Part shown: piece by piece, positions 7,325-15,590 of the stretch
How positions within the stretch are numbered: the first letter of the stretch is position 1
How the letters are laid out: the number at the start of each line of letters is the position of its first letter
Assembly (NCBI GenBank): GCA_050747245.1
Contig: JBOGNO010000005.1
Location: 192,123-256,122 of the forward strand
Reading direction: 5' to 3'
DNA: 64,000 bases
Origin: JBOGNO01 sp050747245
GTDB taxonomy: Bacteria > Acidobacteriota > Terriglobia > Acidiferrales > UBA7541
The notes under the pieces: generated by a model
Seen by the model: only the letters and a program-made list of their open reading frames with translations
Database searches by the model: none
What the model was told of the DNA's origin: nothing
Program-made: the position numbers and the translations under genes

Positions 7325-9580
7325 ATGCGAGGGCGGATTTGTGCAAAGGGCATTTTTTTCCCGGCGATATTTTTTCTTGCCGCGGGGCTGTGCGTGCAAC
7401 GGGCGCAGGCGCAGTCACCGAACGGGCACGGCAAAGAGCTGACCATCGAGCGCATTTTCGGCCGCCCGGGCCTGAACGGCACGCCGACGCGGGGACTCGA
7501 ATGGGCGCCGGACGGCACGCGGCTCTCTTTCTATCATGCGACGGAAGATCACCGCATGGAGCTGTGGGTGATGGACGCCGCTTCGGGCGATCATCGCGTG
7601 CTGGTGAGCGCCGATAAGCTCGCTTCGCTCCTGCAGCCTCCGAAGGAGCCGCAGTCGCAGGCCACCGGGCTTGGGCGGCGCCCGCCGGAAGATTATTTTT
7701 GGGCGCCCAATGGAAACGCCCTGCTCTTCGCGAGCAATGGCGAGCTGGTGTGGCTGGATCTCGAATCGTTGAAGGCCACGCATTTGCTCGCGGGCGATTC
7801 CGCCGTCGCGGACGTAAAGATTTCTCCCGACGGGCACTGGGCGAGCTACGTGCAGGATCACAATTTGTGGATCGTGAGCACTGCCGGAGGCGAGCCGAAG
7901 CAGCTCACGCGCGGCGGAAGCGAGCTATTCCGCGAGGGCGAGCTCGACTGGGTTTATCCCGAGGAACTGGATCTCTCGACGGCTTACTGGTGGTCGCCCG
8001 ATTCGCAGCACATCGCTTACTTGGAAATGGACGAACGCAAAGTGACCAAGTTTCCCCTGGTGGATTACCTCACCGTCACGGGCGAGACGCGCATGGAGGA
8101 TTATCCCAAAGCCGGCACACCTAATCCGACGGTGCGCGTGGGAGTCGTCGGAGTGGATACGGGCAAGACGCAGTGGATTACCACCGGCGATAATGCGGAC
8201 ATCTATCTCGCGCGCGTCAACTGGCTGCCGGATAACCAGCGTCTGGCCATCCAGCGCCTGAACCGCGCGCAGAACCGCCTCGACTTTTTGCTCGCGAGCA
8301 TCGATTCCGGCCAGTCCCAGAGCATTTTTTCGGAGTCGGATCCCTACTGGATCAACATCAGCGACGATCTGCATTTTTTCTCCGACGGCACGCGGTTCTT
8401 GTGGACCAGCGAGCGCGGCGGCTTCCGTCATCTATATATCTACGATATCGCCGGCAATTCGCTCGAGCAGTTGACCAAAGGCGACTGGGCCGTGAGCGGC
8501 TTCCAGGGATTCGGGCCAGGTTCGGAAAGCGGCCTGGTGGTGGATGAGAAAAACGGCTTCGTCTATTTTTCTTCCAACAAAGACGACGTGACGCAAACGC
8601 AGCTCTACCGCCTCTCGCTTAAGGACAAAAGCATCGAGCGCGTCACGCAGGGAGAAGGCACGCATTTCATCGAGATGTCTCCTAACGCGCAATATTTCGT
8701 GGATTTGTATTCGACCTCTACGGCTCCGGCACGGACGGAGCTCTACCGCTCAAGCGGCCGGCACATTGCCACGATCAACGAAAATAAAGTTCCAGAGCTC
8801 GCCGAATATCATCTTTCGCCCGTTGAATACTTGACCGTCACGGCGGCGGACGGCACGAAGCTCTACGCTTCGATGCTCAAGCCGCCGGACTTCGACGCGT
8901 CGAAGAAATATCCCGTGCTCGTCAGCGTTTATGGCGGGCCGCACGCGCAACTGGTGCGCAAGGCCTGGGGCGGGCCCACGTTTCTGTGGCACCAGCTGAT
9001 GGCGCAGAAGGGCTACATTATTTTCACGCTCGATAACCGCGGCTCTTACGGCCGCGGCCACAATTTCGAATCGCCCATCTATCATCATTTCGGCAAGCTC
9101 GAGCTGGAAGACCAGCTCGCGGGTGTGCGCTACCTGAAATCTCAGCCCTACGTGGATGGTTCACGCATCGGCATCTGGGGCTGGAGCTACGGCGGGTTCA
9201 TGACCCTCAACGCCATGGTCAATGGCGGCGGTACTTTTAAGGCCGGCTTCGCAGGCTCGCCCGTCTCCGACTGGCGCGAATACGATACGATTTATACGGA
9301 GCGCTACATGGGCACGCCGGAGGAAAATTCGGACGGCTATCACGACTCCTCGCCCTATAACCAGGCGGCGCACCTGCAGGGCAAGTTGATGATTGCCTGC
9401 GGCACGGGCGATGACAACGTGCATTTCGGCAACACCATCGAATTTCTTGAGAACCTCATCGCCGCGGACAAATGGGCCGAAGTGGCGATCTATCCCAATC
9501 GCGGTCACGGGATAAGCGATCCGCCGGCGCGGATCCAGCTTTTCCAGCATGTCACGCGATTTTTTCTCGACAACCTGTGA
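7325..9580 (+). CDS. Exported S9-family dipeptidyl-peptidase (DPP IV-like)
   Basis: Secreted serine peptidase that probably cleaves dipeptides from the N-termini of peptides, commonly after Pro or Ala in this family. The ATG at 7325 follows GAGGAGG and opens a clear signal peptide (AIFFLAAGLCVQRAQAQ), giving 751 residues. An N-terminal beta-propeller with WAPDG, ISPDG and WSPDS blades spans about residues 50-500, and the alpha/beta-hydrolase domain has the catalytic triad Ser621 (GWSYGG), Asp696 (GTGDDNVHF) and His728 (RGHGI). The Glu pair DWVYPEELDL in the propeller corresponds to the EE motif that anchors the substrate amino terminus in DPP IV. It overlaps the next gene by 4 nt, and its upstream gap of about 190 nt is shared with the divergent TPR gene. 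Confidence 0.95.
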   Translation: MRGRICAKGIFFPAIFFLAAGLCVQRAQAQSPNGHGKELTIERIFGRPGLNGTPTRGLEWAPDGTRLSFYHATEDHRMELWVMDAASGDHRVLVSADKLASLLQPPKEPQSQATGLGRRPPEDYFWAPNGNALLFASNGELVWLDLESLKATHLLAGDSAVADVKISPDGHWASYVQDHNLWIVSTAGGEPKQLTRGGSELFREGELDWVYPEELDLSTAYWWSPDSQHIAYLEMDERKVTKFPLVDYLTVTGETRMEDYPKAGTPNPTVRVGVVGVDTGKTQWITTGDNADIYLARVNWLPDNQRLAIQRLNRAQNRLDFLLASIDSGQSQSIFSESDPYWINISDDLHFFSDGTRFLWTSERGGFRHLYIYDIAGNSLEQLTKGDWAVSGFQGFGPGSESGLVVDEKNGFVYFSSNKDDVTQTQLYRLSLKDKSIERVTQGEGTHFIEMSPNAQYFVDLYSTSTAPARTELYRSSGRHIATINENKVPELAEYHLSPVEYLTVTAADGTKLYASMLKPPDFDASKKYPVLVSVYGGPHAQLVRKAWGGPTFLWHQLMAQKGYIIFTLDNRGSYGRGHNFESPIYHHFGKLELEDQLAGVRYLKSQPYVDGSRIGIWGWSYGGFMTLNAMVNGGGTFKAGFAGSPVSDWREYDTIYTERYMGTPEENSDGYHDSSPYNQAAHLQGKLMIACGTGDDNVHFGNTIEFLENLIAADKWAEVAIYPNRGHGISDPPARIQLFQHVTRFFLDNL

Positions 9581-10455
9581 AGCCGGGCGCAAAAGATAAA
9601 TTTCGCATCGCACTTATCGCGCTTCTCGGAGCGGCCGCTCTAGTTGCGGCCGGCAAGGCGGGGGCGCAATCGCCGCCCGCCCCGCCTCCGCCCAGTTTGA
9701 TGGCGGGGTTCGACGATCTCTACCGCCTGCAATTCGCGCAAGGCCGCGAAATCTTCCGCGCCTACGAGCGCGCGCATCCCGACGATCCCGTTGGCGAATC
9801 CGCGGAAGCCTCGAGCTTCCTCTTCGAGGAATTCAACCGCAAGCACGTCCTCACGTCGGACTTTTTTCTCGACGACAAGAAATTCCTCGGCGGAATTCCC
9901 GACAAGCCGGATGCGGATCTCTGCAAGGACTTTGAGTACGCCGCAAACCGCGCCAGAGCTGACGCCACCGCGCAGTTGAAAAAAAATCCGCGCGATCCGC
10001 GCGCGCTTTTGGCGCTCACGCTCACTGACGGGCTGACCTCTGACTATGAATCGCTGATTCTCAAACATCAGCTCGCGGGCGTGCACTATCTGAAGGCTTC
10101 GGAGGAGGAGGCCGGGCGCCTGCTGGCCATCCAGCCGGATGCGCAGGACGCCTATATCGCTCTGGGCGCGGCCAACTACGTGATCGGCTCGTTGCCTTCC
10201 TACAAGCGCGCGTTCCTGTGGTTCGGCGGCGTGCACGGCGACCGCGTGCGCGGCATACAGCAGCTCGAACAGGCCGCTGCGCGCGGAAATTATCTGCGGC
10301 CATTCGCGCGCATCATGTTGGCGCTGGCCTTGCTGCGCGAGAAGCAGCCCGCCCGCGCCCGCGATCTCTTCGCTGAGCTCGCCAAGGATTATCCTGAAAA
10401 TCCGCAGTATGCGAAGGAATACGCACAGGCCAGAAAATCCGCCGGCGGTCCCTGA
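9577..10455 (+). CDS. Exported TPR-like protein coupled to S9 peptidase
   Basis: This is a 292-residue protein starting at the GTG that overlaps the peptidase stop (GTGA), a typical translational-coupling arrangement. Upstream in-frame ATGs would lie deep inside the peptidase gene and are unlikely. A signal peptide (FRIALIALLGAAALVAAGKAGA) is followed by a Pro-rich spacer and a helical domain with paired-helix, TPR-like segments (DPRALLALTLTDGLTSDYES; PFARIMLALALLREKQPARA). No catalytic motif is visible. The tight coupling suggests that it works with the peptidase or is needed in equal amounts, but the function is unknown. Confidence 0.8.
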   Translation: MKPGAKDKFRIALIALLGAAALVAAGKAGAQSPPAPPPPSLMAGFDDLYRLQFAQGREIFRAYERAHPDDPVGESAEASSFLFEEFNRKHVLTSDFFLDDKKFLGGIPDKPDADLCKDFEYAANRARADATAQLKKNPRDPRALLALTLTDGLTSDYESLILKHQLAGVHYLKASEEEAGRLLAIQPDAQDAYIALGAANYVIGSLPSYKRAFLWFGGVHGDRVRGIQQLEQAAARGNYLRPFARIMLALALLREKQPARARDLFAELAKDYPENPQYAKEYAQARKSAGGP

Positions 10456-10483
10456 CGCCGCCTGAGAAAAAGGAAATCGCGCG

Positions 10484-11446
10484 ATGAAGCTGAAACTCTG
10501 CAGTCTCGCCTTTTTTGCCGTATTGCTCGCAGCCCTTCCGCTTTTCACCGACGAACCGCCCATGTTCACCCTGCACCAAGTGGGACCGGGAGTCTTCGCT
10601 GCGATTGACATTCCGCAATCCCGCGCGGGATCGAATTCCGGCTTCATCATCGGCGAGGACGGCGTGGCCGTGGTGGATACATTTGAAAGCGCGGACGCGG
10701 CCCGCGCATTGCTCGGCGAAATCCGCAAACAGACGAAGCTGCCGGTGCGCTACGTCGTCAACACGCACTATCACCTGGACCACGTTGCGGGGAACGGAGT
10801 TTTCGCCGAAGCGGGCGCCACGATCTTCGCGCAGCGCAACGTGCGCGACTGGATTCACACCGAGAATTTGAAATTTTTCCGCAATCTTCAGCCGGAGCAA
10901 AAAAAGCTCGTCGAAGGGCTCGTCGCCCCGCAGGTGGTCTACAATGCTGACGGTGTGGACCTGTTTCTCGGCGCGCGGCGCATATCCGTCCGCGTTCTCC
11001 CCGGACACACCGGTGGCGATTCCGTGGTCTATGTTCCGGACGCTCACGTGGTTTTTTGTGGCGATCTTTTCTGGCGGCACACGCTCCCGAACCTGATCGA
11101 CGCTTCGACCGCCGTGTGGATTGAATCCGATGGAAAGCTGCTCGCCGCGGGACCACAAGCCGTCTTCGTTCCGGGCCACGGAGAAGTGGGCAACGCCGCG
11201 GACGTTGCAGCCTTCCGCGATTACCTTATTTTTCTCCGCCAGTCGGTCCAGCCCGCAGTTGCGCAATCCAAATCCGGCGACGAGTTGGTGAATTCCGTCC
11301 TGCCGGTGCTCAAGGCCAAATACGGAGACTGGGATTTCTTTCCGTTCTTTTCGCGCAGCAATATTCTGCAAACGGCGGACGAGCTTGCGGGCAAGAAAAA
11401 AGTCCCGCAGGAATCGCCGGAGTGGTTCGAATTCTCCGCGCGCTAA
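10484..11446 (+). CDS. Exported metallo-beta-lactamase-fold hydrolase
   Basis: Zinc hydrolase of the MBL superfamily with a signal peptide (LCSLAFFAVLLAALPLF). The first metal motif is THYHLDHVAGN (HxHxDH), with further ligand candidates in GHTGGDSVVY, the Asp of FCGDLFWRH and the His of FVPGHGEV. The arrangement resembles the class-B / quinoprotein-relay group of MBL proteins rather than glyoxalase II. The substrate is unknown and beta-lactamase activity should not be assumed. It follows the TPR-like gene by 28 nt on the same strand, possibly in one operon with the peptidase. It converges with the DUF4139 gene 12 nt later. Confidence 0.88.
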   Translation: MKLKLCSLAFFAVLLAALPLFTDEPPMFTLHQVGPGVFAAIDIPQSRAGSNSGFIIGEDGVAVVDTFESADAARALLGEIRKQTKLPVRYVVNTHYHLDHVAGNGVFAEAGATIFAQRNVRDWIHTENLKFFRNLQPEQKKLVEGLVAPQVVYNADGVDLFLGARRISVRVLPGHTGGDSVVYVPDAHVVFCGDLFWRHTLPNLIDASTAVWIESDGKLLAAGPQAVFVPGHGEVGNAADVAAFRDYLIFLRQSVQPAVAQSKSGDELVNSVLPVLKAKYGDWDFFPFFSRSNILQTADELAGKKKVPQESPEWFEFSAR

Positions 11447-11458
11447 GACGCGTCCGCG

Positions 11459-12931
11459 CTACCAGTGCACGCGCACGCGGTACGTGAGCGTGGCTGCGCC
11501 GTCTTTCTCCACTGGAATTTGAAAACTGATCGTCGAAGCATCGAGCTTTGTCCATTTGTAATCCGAGCTGAGAACTTCCCAGTCGCCGCCGATGGGCTCG
11601 CGAACTTCGACGCTTGTGGCCGCGTCCTTGTGATTTCGAATGGTGATCGCGAATTCTTCCTCGAATACGTTACTCGCGATGCGGCGGTAATCGGTTTCCT
11701 TGCGCTCCGCGACCACGTCGAACGCGTTGCCGACGTAAAGATGCAGCAGTTCATCCTTGGGCGTGTGCGTGATGGCATCTTCGCCCATGAATTGCGTGTT
11801 ACCGTGAGCGTCGGCCTGATACACGCGCACGGTCCCCGCGGGCAACAGCATCCCCAGGCCTGACTTCTCGTCGTTTTTGAACTGATAATAGACTTTCACA
11901 GTCTGCGGGATGGGATTTCCGATGCTCTGTTGCAAGCGGTAGTAACTCTCCTCGGCCTCGACGAGCAGCGATTTCGCGATCGGTATGTTGCTGCCGTTGA
12001 GCAGGCTGATCTGTTTCGATTCCTTGTCTTCAATCGAGGTGCGCCGGTCGAGCGTGTAGAGGTGATACTCGCCGAGATTTTCCTGCGCGAAGGCGGGCGG
12101 CGGAGCAGCCTTCGCTGCGTTCATTTCCATTTCATAACGCTGCCTCTGGCCTTCTGCGCGGTGGACTTCGCCCGCGACGAGCTGCAATTTAGCGTTCTTG
12201 TATGCCGTGCCGCTGTTGTTCACCAGCGTAACCCAGCCATCAAGGTCCGCGGCCTTTTCATCGCGTCCAACCGTTAAAACGTAATCCGCGCTCCAGTTCA
12301 CATTCGAGGTCAAATACGACGCTTCCACTTTCTGCTCGCGCGGCCCCTGGTTATCGAGCGTCCACAACAGCGTCGGCCGGCTGTACAAATTTTCCGGCAG
12401 TTCCGGAAAGCGATACGAGTTGGCGTCGTAGCCGGTGACGATTTCATTTCCAATCTTCCACACCGGGCCGTTGTTGTCCGCGAGCAGCACCGCCTTGGTC
12501 TCTTCCCATTTTGTCGAGCCCGATTCCTTCACTTCACGCACCAGCGTCACTTCTTTGCCGACGTATTTTTGCAGCAGCTTGCCGGGATCGAGAAGGTCGT
12601 ATTCATAATCCTGCTCGAGGACGTTCAATTTCGCGGGCTCCGTGAGCGAACGAAAATGCACCGTGGCCGGATTGATGGATGCCGCCACGTCTTCAAAGCG
12701 CAGCGCGAACGTGCCTTCGGGCAGCGTCACCTGGCGAACGTCCCGCACCAGCGCGAGGTTCGAGTTATAGACCGTCACCGCCAGGTCCTTCTGGTCCTTC
12801 CGCGTCGTCGCGGGAGTATCGTCGGGCGCAGCCGCTTTCGCGCTGCGAATTCTTAAAGCGAACGGTGCCACCAATAAAATCGCCGCGGCGAGCGCGCCGC
12901 CGATTGGCTTGCGAAAACGTGCGGATATCAT
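11459..12931 (-). CDS. Exported DUF4139-domain protein
   Basis: This 490-residue secreted protein has a signal peptide (AAAILLVAPFALRIRSAKA) followed by a beta-rich body. The features fit the DUF4139 family: the N-terminal LAVTVYNSNLALVRDVRQV, the central LTSNVNWSADYVLTV, and the C-terminal beta-sandwich with ITIRNHKDAATSVEVREPI. No catalytic function is established for the family and no metal or nucleophile motif is visible. The gene is oriented like the sigma/anti-sigma pair to its right, separated by about 70 nt from the anti-sigma gene, and could belong to their regulon; this is an inference. Confidence 0.85.
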   Translation of the reverse strand: MISARFRKPIGGALAAAILLVAPFALRIRSAKAAAPDDTPATTRKDQKDLAVTVYNSNLALVRDVRQVTLPEGTFALRFEDVAASINPATVHFRSLTEPAKLNVLEQDYEYDLLDPGKLLQKYVGKEVTLVREVKESGSTKWEETKAVLLADNNGPVWKIGNEIVTGYDANSYRFPELPENLYSRPTLLWTLDNQGPREQKVEASYLTSNVNWSADYVLTVGRDEKAADLDGWVTLVNNSGTAYKNAKLQLVAGEVHRAEGQRQRYEMEMNAAKAAPPPAFAQENLGEYHLYTLDRRTSIEDKESKQISLLNGSNIPIAKSLLVEAEESYYRLQQSIGNPIPQTVKVYYQFKNDEKSGLGMLLPAGTVRVYQADAHGNTQFMGEDAITHTPKDELLHLYVGNAFDVVAERKETDYRRIASNVFEEEFAITIRNHKDAATSVEVREPIGGDWEVLSSDYKWTKLDASTISFQIPVEKDGAATLTYRVRVHW

Positions 12932-12999
12932 GGGAATTCTCCTCCATCGGAATCTCGCTACATTTCTTGGAACGCGGAAGCTGCGATTTCTTGCAGGCT

Positions 13000-14322
13000 T
13001 TACTTGCGCTCCTGCCAGGTTTTCCCGCCGTCGTGCGTGAAGAATTTCCGGCCTTCGCGCGTCGCCACGTTGGCGATCTGGGCGTCCTCCGCGACGATGC
13101 TCACCAAATCAACCTTCTCCGGAAATTTCACCAGCTGCCAATTTTTGCCGTCCGTCGTGCGCAGTACCGCTCCATTGCGCCCCACCAGCCAGCAAACTTC
13201 GACAGACGGTGCCGACCCTGTCAGTATTTCCGCGCCGCCCGCGGTTCCCACTTCATTCCAGCCTCCGCCCACGTCAAACGAGCGCTCAATCAATCCGGCA
13301 TGCGTCACGCGCCAGAGAATGGCAGGATCCGGCGAACGAATGATAATCTCGCCCTGCGACGTTTCGACCAGCGAAGATTTCGCCATAACATCACCTGAAA
13401 CCGTGGACTTGGACGTCCCGCGCCGCGCGGGAGCAGCCTTCAAGCTGGCCCCCATGCCGCCGCTCCCGGAAAATCCCGCGGCAGGTGCCCCCGCAGGTCG
13501 TGGAGCCGGCGCCGCAGGCACCGACAGGGCCGGCGCAGCCTGCGTGACCATCACCTGTTCCGCTTCCTTCGGCTGGGGTTCCCCCGAACTTGGCTTCTTA
13601 CTCGGCTGGTTTTTATCTGTGGCGATGCCCGGAGCCACGTCGGCTATCCCTGAACGTACCTCTGCCGAAGCGTCACTCTCGATTGCGGACGATGGAGCGG
13701 CCATTCTCCCAATCGCACCTCGTGACGGCTTGTTTTCTCTGGCAGGCCCTCTGTTTGCTTTTTCTGTCGCGGCGATCTTGCTGCGGGCGTCCGGCAAATT
13801 GCCCGCGGGCTCCGAACGAAGCCCCTGCTGGTTCTGAACACTTTCTACAGGCGGGGGACCAGCGGCGGGATTTGCATTCGATGCCACCGTGGTGTTTTCC
13901 GCTGAGAGCACCGGCGTTCTTACTTGCGCGGGTTCTCGCGCCATCCAAACTGTCAGAATCGCGAGCGCGGCCAGCGGCACTGCCAGCCGCCAATTCCAGT
14001 TCCACCATGGAGTTCGCGGAAGCTCACGCACAGCCTGTGCTGGCGCGCTCGTCGCGGCTCGCGCCGGCGCGGCGGCGGCTGCCGCTGCGGCGAATTGTTG
14101 AACGGCTTCTTGCCCAACGCGTGCCAGTACCGCCAGTGCGTCTCTGCAGCGCGCGCAATCGGAAAAGTGCCTGTCCAGAGATTCGCGCTCTCGTTCCTCA
14201 ATTGCGCCTTCGAAATACGTCGCGAGCGCTTCGGCGTCCGGACACTCTTCCGCGGGCTGGCGCCGGCGTAGCTCGTGGCGCAGGAGTCCGGCCAGTGATT
14301 TCTCGTCTTCCGCTCGAGCCAT
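13000..14322 (-). CDS. Zinc-binding anti-sigma factor with Ycf48-like C-terminus
   Basis: Membrane-bound regulator of the adjacent sigma factor. The N-terminal cytoplasmic part has a ZAS-type zinc motif (Cys27, then His52-x3-Cys56-x2-Cys59 in RHFSDCARC). One transmembrane helix follows around residue 110-130 (LAVPLAALAILTVWMA), then about 190 low-complexity Pro/Ala/Ser/Gly-rich residues and an extracytoplasmic beta-propeller-like end with two BNR/Ycf48-type blades (VLRTTDGKNW and FFTHDGGKTWQ). Anti-sigma factors usually end in a short periplasmic part, so the propeller may be a sensor domain. It follows the sigma gene by about 53 nt on the same strand, the usual sigma-then-anti-sigma order. 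Confidence 0.88.
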   Translation of the reverse strand: MARAEDEKSLAGLLRHELRRRQPAEECPDAEALATYFEGAIEERERESLDRHFSDCARCRDALAVLARVGQEAVQQFAAAAAAAAPARAATSAPAQAVRELPRTPWWNWNWRLAVPLAALAILTVWMAREPAQVRTPVLSAENTTVASNANPAAGPPPVESVQNQQGLRSEPAGNLPDARSKIAATEKANRGPARENKPSRGAIGRMAAPSSAIESDASAEVRSGIADVAPGIATDKNQPSKKPSSGEPQPKEAEQVMVTQAAPALSVPAAPAPRPAGAPAAGFSGSGGMGASLKAAPARRGTSKSTVSGDVMAKSSLVETSQGEIIIRSPDPAILWRVTHAGLIERSFDVGGGWNEVGTAGGAEILTGSAPSVEVCWLVGRNGAVLRTTDGKNWQLVKFPEKVDLVSIVAEDAQIANVATREGRKFFTHDGGKTWQERK

Positions 14323-14375
14323 GACCCGCTTCTCCTTTTCTTAGAACGTGCCGCGCCGCAATTCTTGCATCATTC

Positions 14376-15263
14376 TCAATCCTTCGCGGAAAGCGCCCGC
14401 GTCAGATCGAACGGCCATTTTTCGCGCGCGTACTCGAAGCATAGCCGCACCTGCGCTTCGCTCAGGCGCTTCTTCTCGACGAGCGCCCGTTCCACCGACG
14501 CCCGTATTTCCTGCCGCGCGCGCTCCAGATTTCGCGAGACGGTCGCCTCGTGTTCGCCCAGCAGCCTGCCGATTTGCGCGAGCGTCAGTTCCTGCTCGTA
14601 GTAGTAGGCCAGGCGCAGCCGCGCTCGCGGCTCGAGATTTCCAATCGTTTCCTCGAGCGCCGCTTGCAGCAGCGCCAGGTAGCGCGGTTTTTCGGGATCG
14701 CCGGGATGCCCTTCGTCCGCGCGGCTGGGAATTTCCCGCACTGGTTCGCCTTCATTCTGCTCGTCGAGCGAATCCGTGCGCCGCATGCGGCGAATTTCGT
14801 CCACGAATCGTTGCGCCAGAATCGCCCGCAGCCACGTGGAAAGCTTGCTTCGGCCGTAGAAATATTCGAAGAGCGAGCGCCGCTTGCCTTCGCGCTCCCC
14901 AAGGCCGTAAAGCTCGGCGTAAAGCGAATCCGCTAATTCCCGCCCCAGCGATTCCCCGGCCACGGCGCGTCCCGCGCGGTAAAGCTGCTGCCGGTAAGCG
15001 CGGATGAAATACTCCCATGCGGGCTCGTTGCCGTCGCTCAACGCGCAGGCGAAGGCCAGATCTTCGATGTGCAGAGATTCCAGATACGCCCTCACGCCCT
15101 TCTCGGAACTCGCCGCCGGGCCGTTCGCCGCGCTCCGCGCGAGCGCCTCTCGGAATTGCACGACCGACACTTTCCATTCCGCCGGAGGCGCGGCGCGCAG
15201 AAGTAGCCTTCCGGTGGCTTCCTCGATGACGCGCTCGATTTCGCCGGGAAAAGCCTCGTGCAT
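14376..15263 (-). CDS. RNA polymerase sigma factor, ECF-like
   Basis: Sigma70-family alternative sigma factor of 295 residues. An unusual N-terminal extension of about 85 residues precedes region 2 (ALSDGNEPAWEYFIRAYRQQLYR, with the LSTWLRAILAQRFVDEIRR part contacting core enzyme and the -10). A charged linker joins it to region 4, whose helix-turn-helix is LTLAQIGRLLGEHEATVSRN. A tail of about 45 residues follows. The neighbouring gene encodes its probable zinc-type anti-sigma factor. The extension is absent from classical ECF factors and may bind another partner; the stimulus is unknown. Confidence 0.9.
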   Translation of the reverse strand: MHEAFPGEIERVIEEATGRLLLRAAPPAEWKVSVVQFREALARSAANGPAASSEKGVRAYLESLHIEDLAFACALSDGNEPAWEYFIRAYRQQLYRAGRAVAGESLGRELADSLYAELYGLGEREGKRRSLFEYFYGRSKLSTWLRAILAQRFVDEIRRMRRTDSLDEQNEGEPVREIPSRADEGHPGDPEKPRYLALLQAALEETIGNLEPRARLRLAYYYEQELTLAQIGRLLGEHEATVSRNLERARQEIRASVERALVEKKRLSEAQVRLCFEYAREKWPFDLTRALSAKD

Positions 15264-15590
15264 TCGCTCGCCCTCTGCGGCCCTCTATAAGTAATGATAT
15301 CGGATTTCACGCCGCGCGTTGCTTCGTCGTTTTCACCAGGCTCACTTCGCGCACATACGGCTGTCGCAAGTGACTCTCTGCTTGCGGCAACTTAATCCTC
15401 AAATGGCGCAACCGCGACGCTGTCCTCTGGGTTCGCGCAAAGGCAATTCATCAGACTTCTAAATTAAGGAGATGTTTGTTTAATTTATATTAACTTCCAT
15501 TAATAGATAGAGATAGAAGCTGCTGCACAGTCCTCTCTCGGGTGAAACCCGACAGTGAGGGTGGGTTGTATTCAAATCTGAGGTAAGTTC
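15264..15590. other. Divergent intergenic region, sigma gene / secretin-like gene
   Basis: This 327-nt gap becomes AT-rich toward its right side (around 15470-15520), where a promoter for the plus-strand gene probably lies, although I cannot place both boxes confidently. A small perfect hairpin TCGGGT-GAA-ACCCGA at 15538-15552 would sit in the 5' leader of the secretin-like gene about 40 nt before its ATG. I see no known riboswitch and no coding sequence. Confidence 0.5.

Noticed and set aside
10484..11446. Beta-lactamase resistance gene
   Set aside because: The MBL fold is shared by many hydrolases; the sequence has no specific beta-lactamase features beyond the zinc motif.
15300..15590. 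Riboswitch (c-di-GMP or cobalamin) before the secretin-like gene
   Set aside because: A small hairpin and a GCGCAAAGGC string exist, but the conserved core sequences of these classes are missing.
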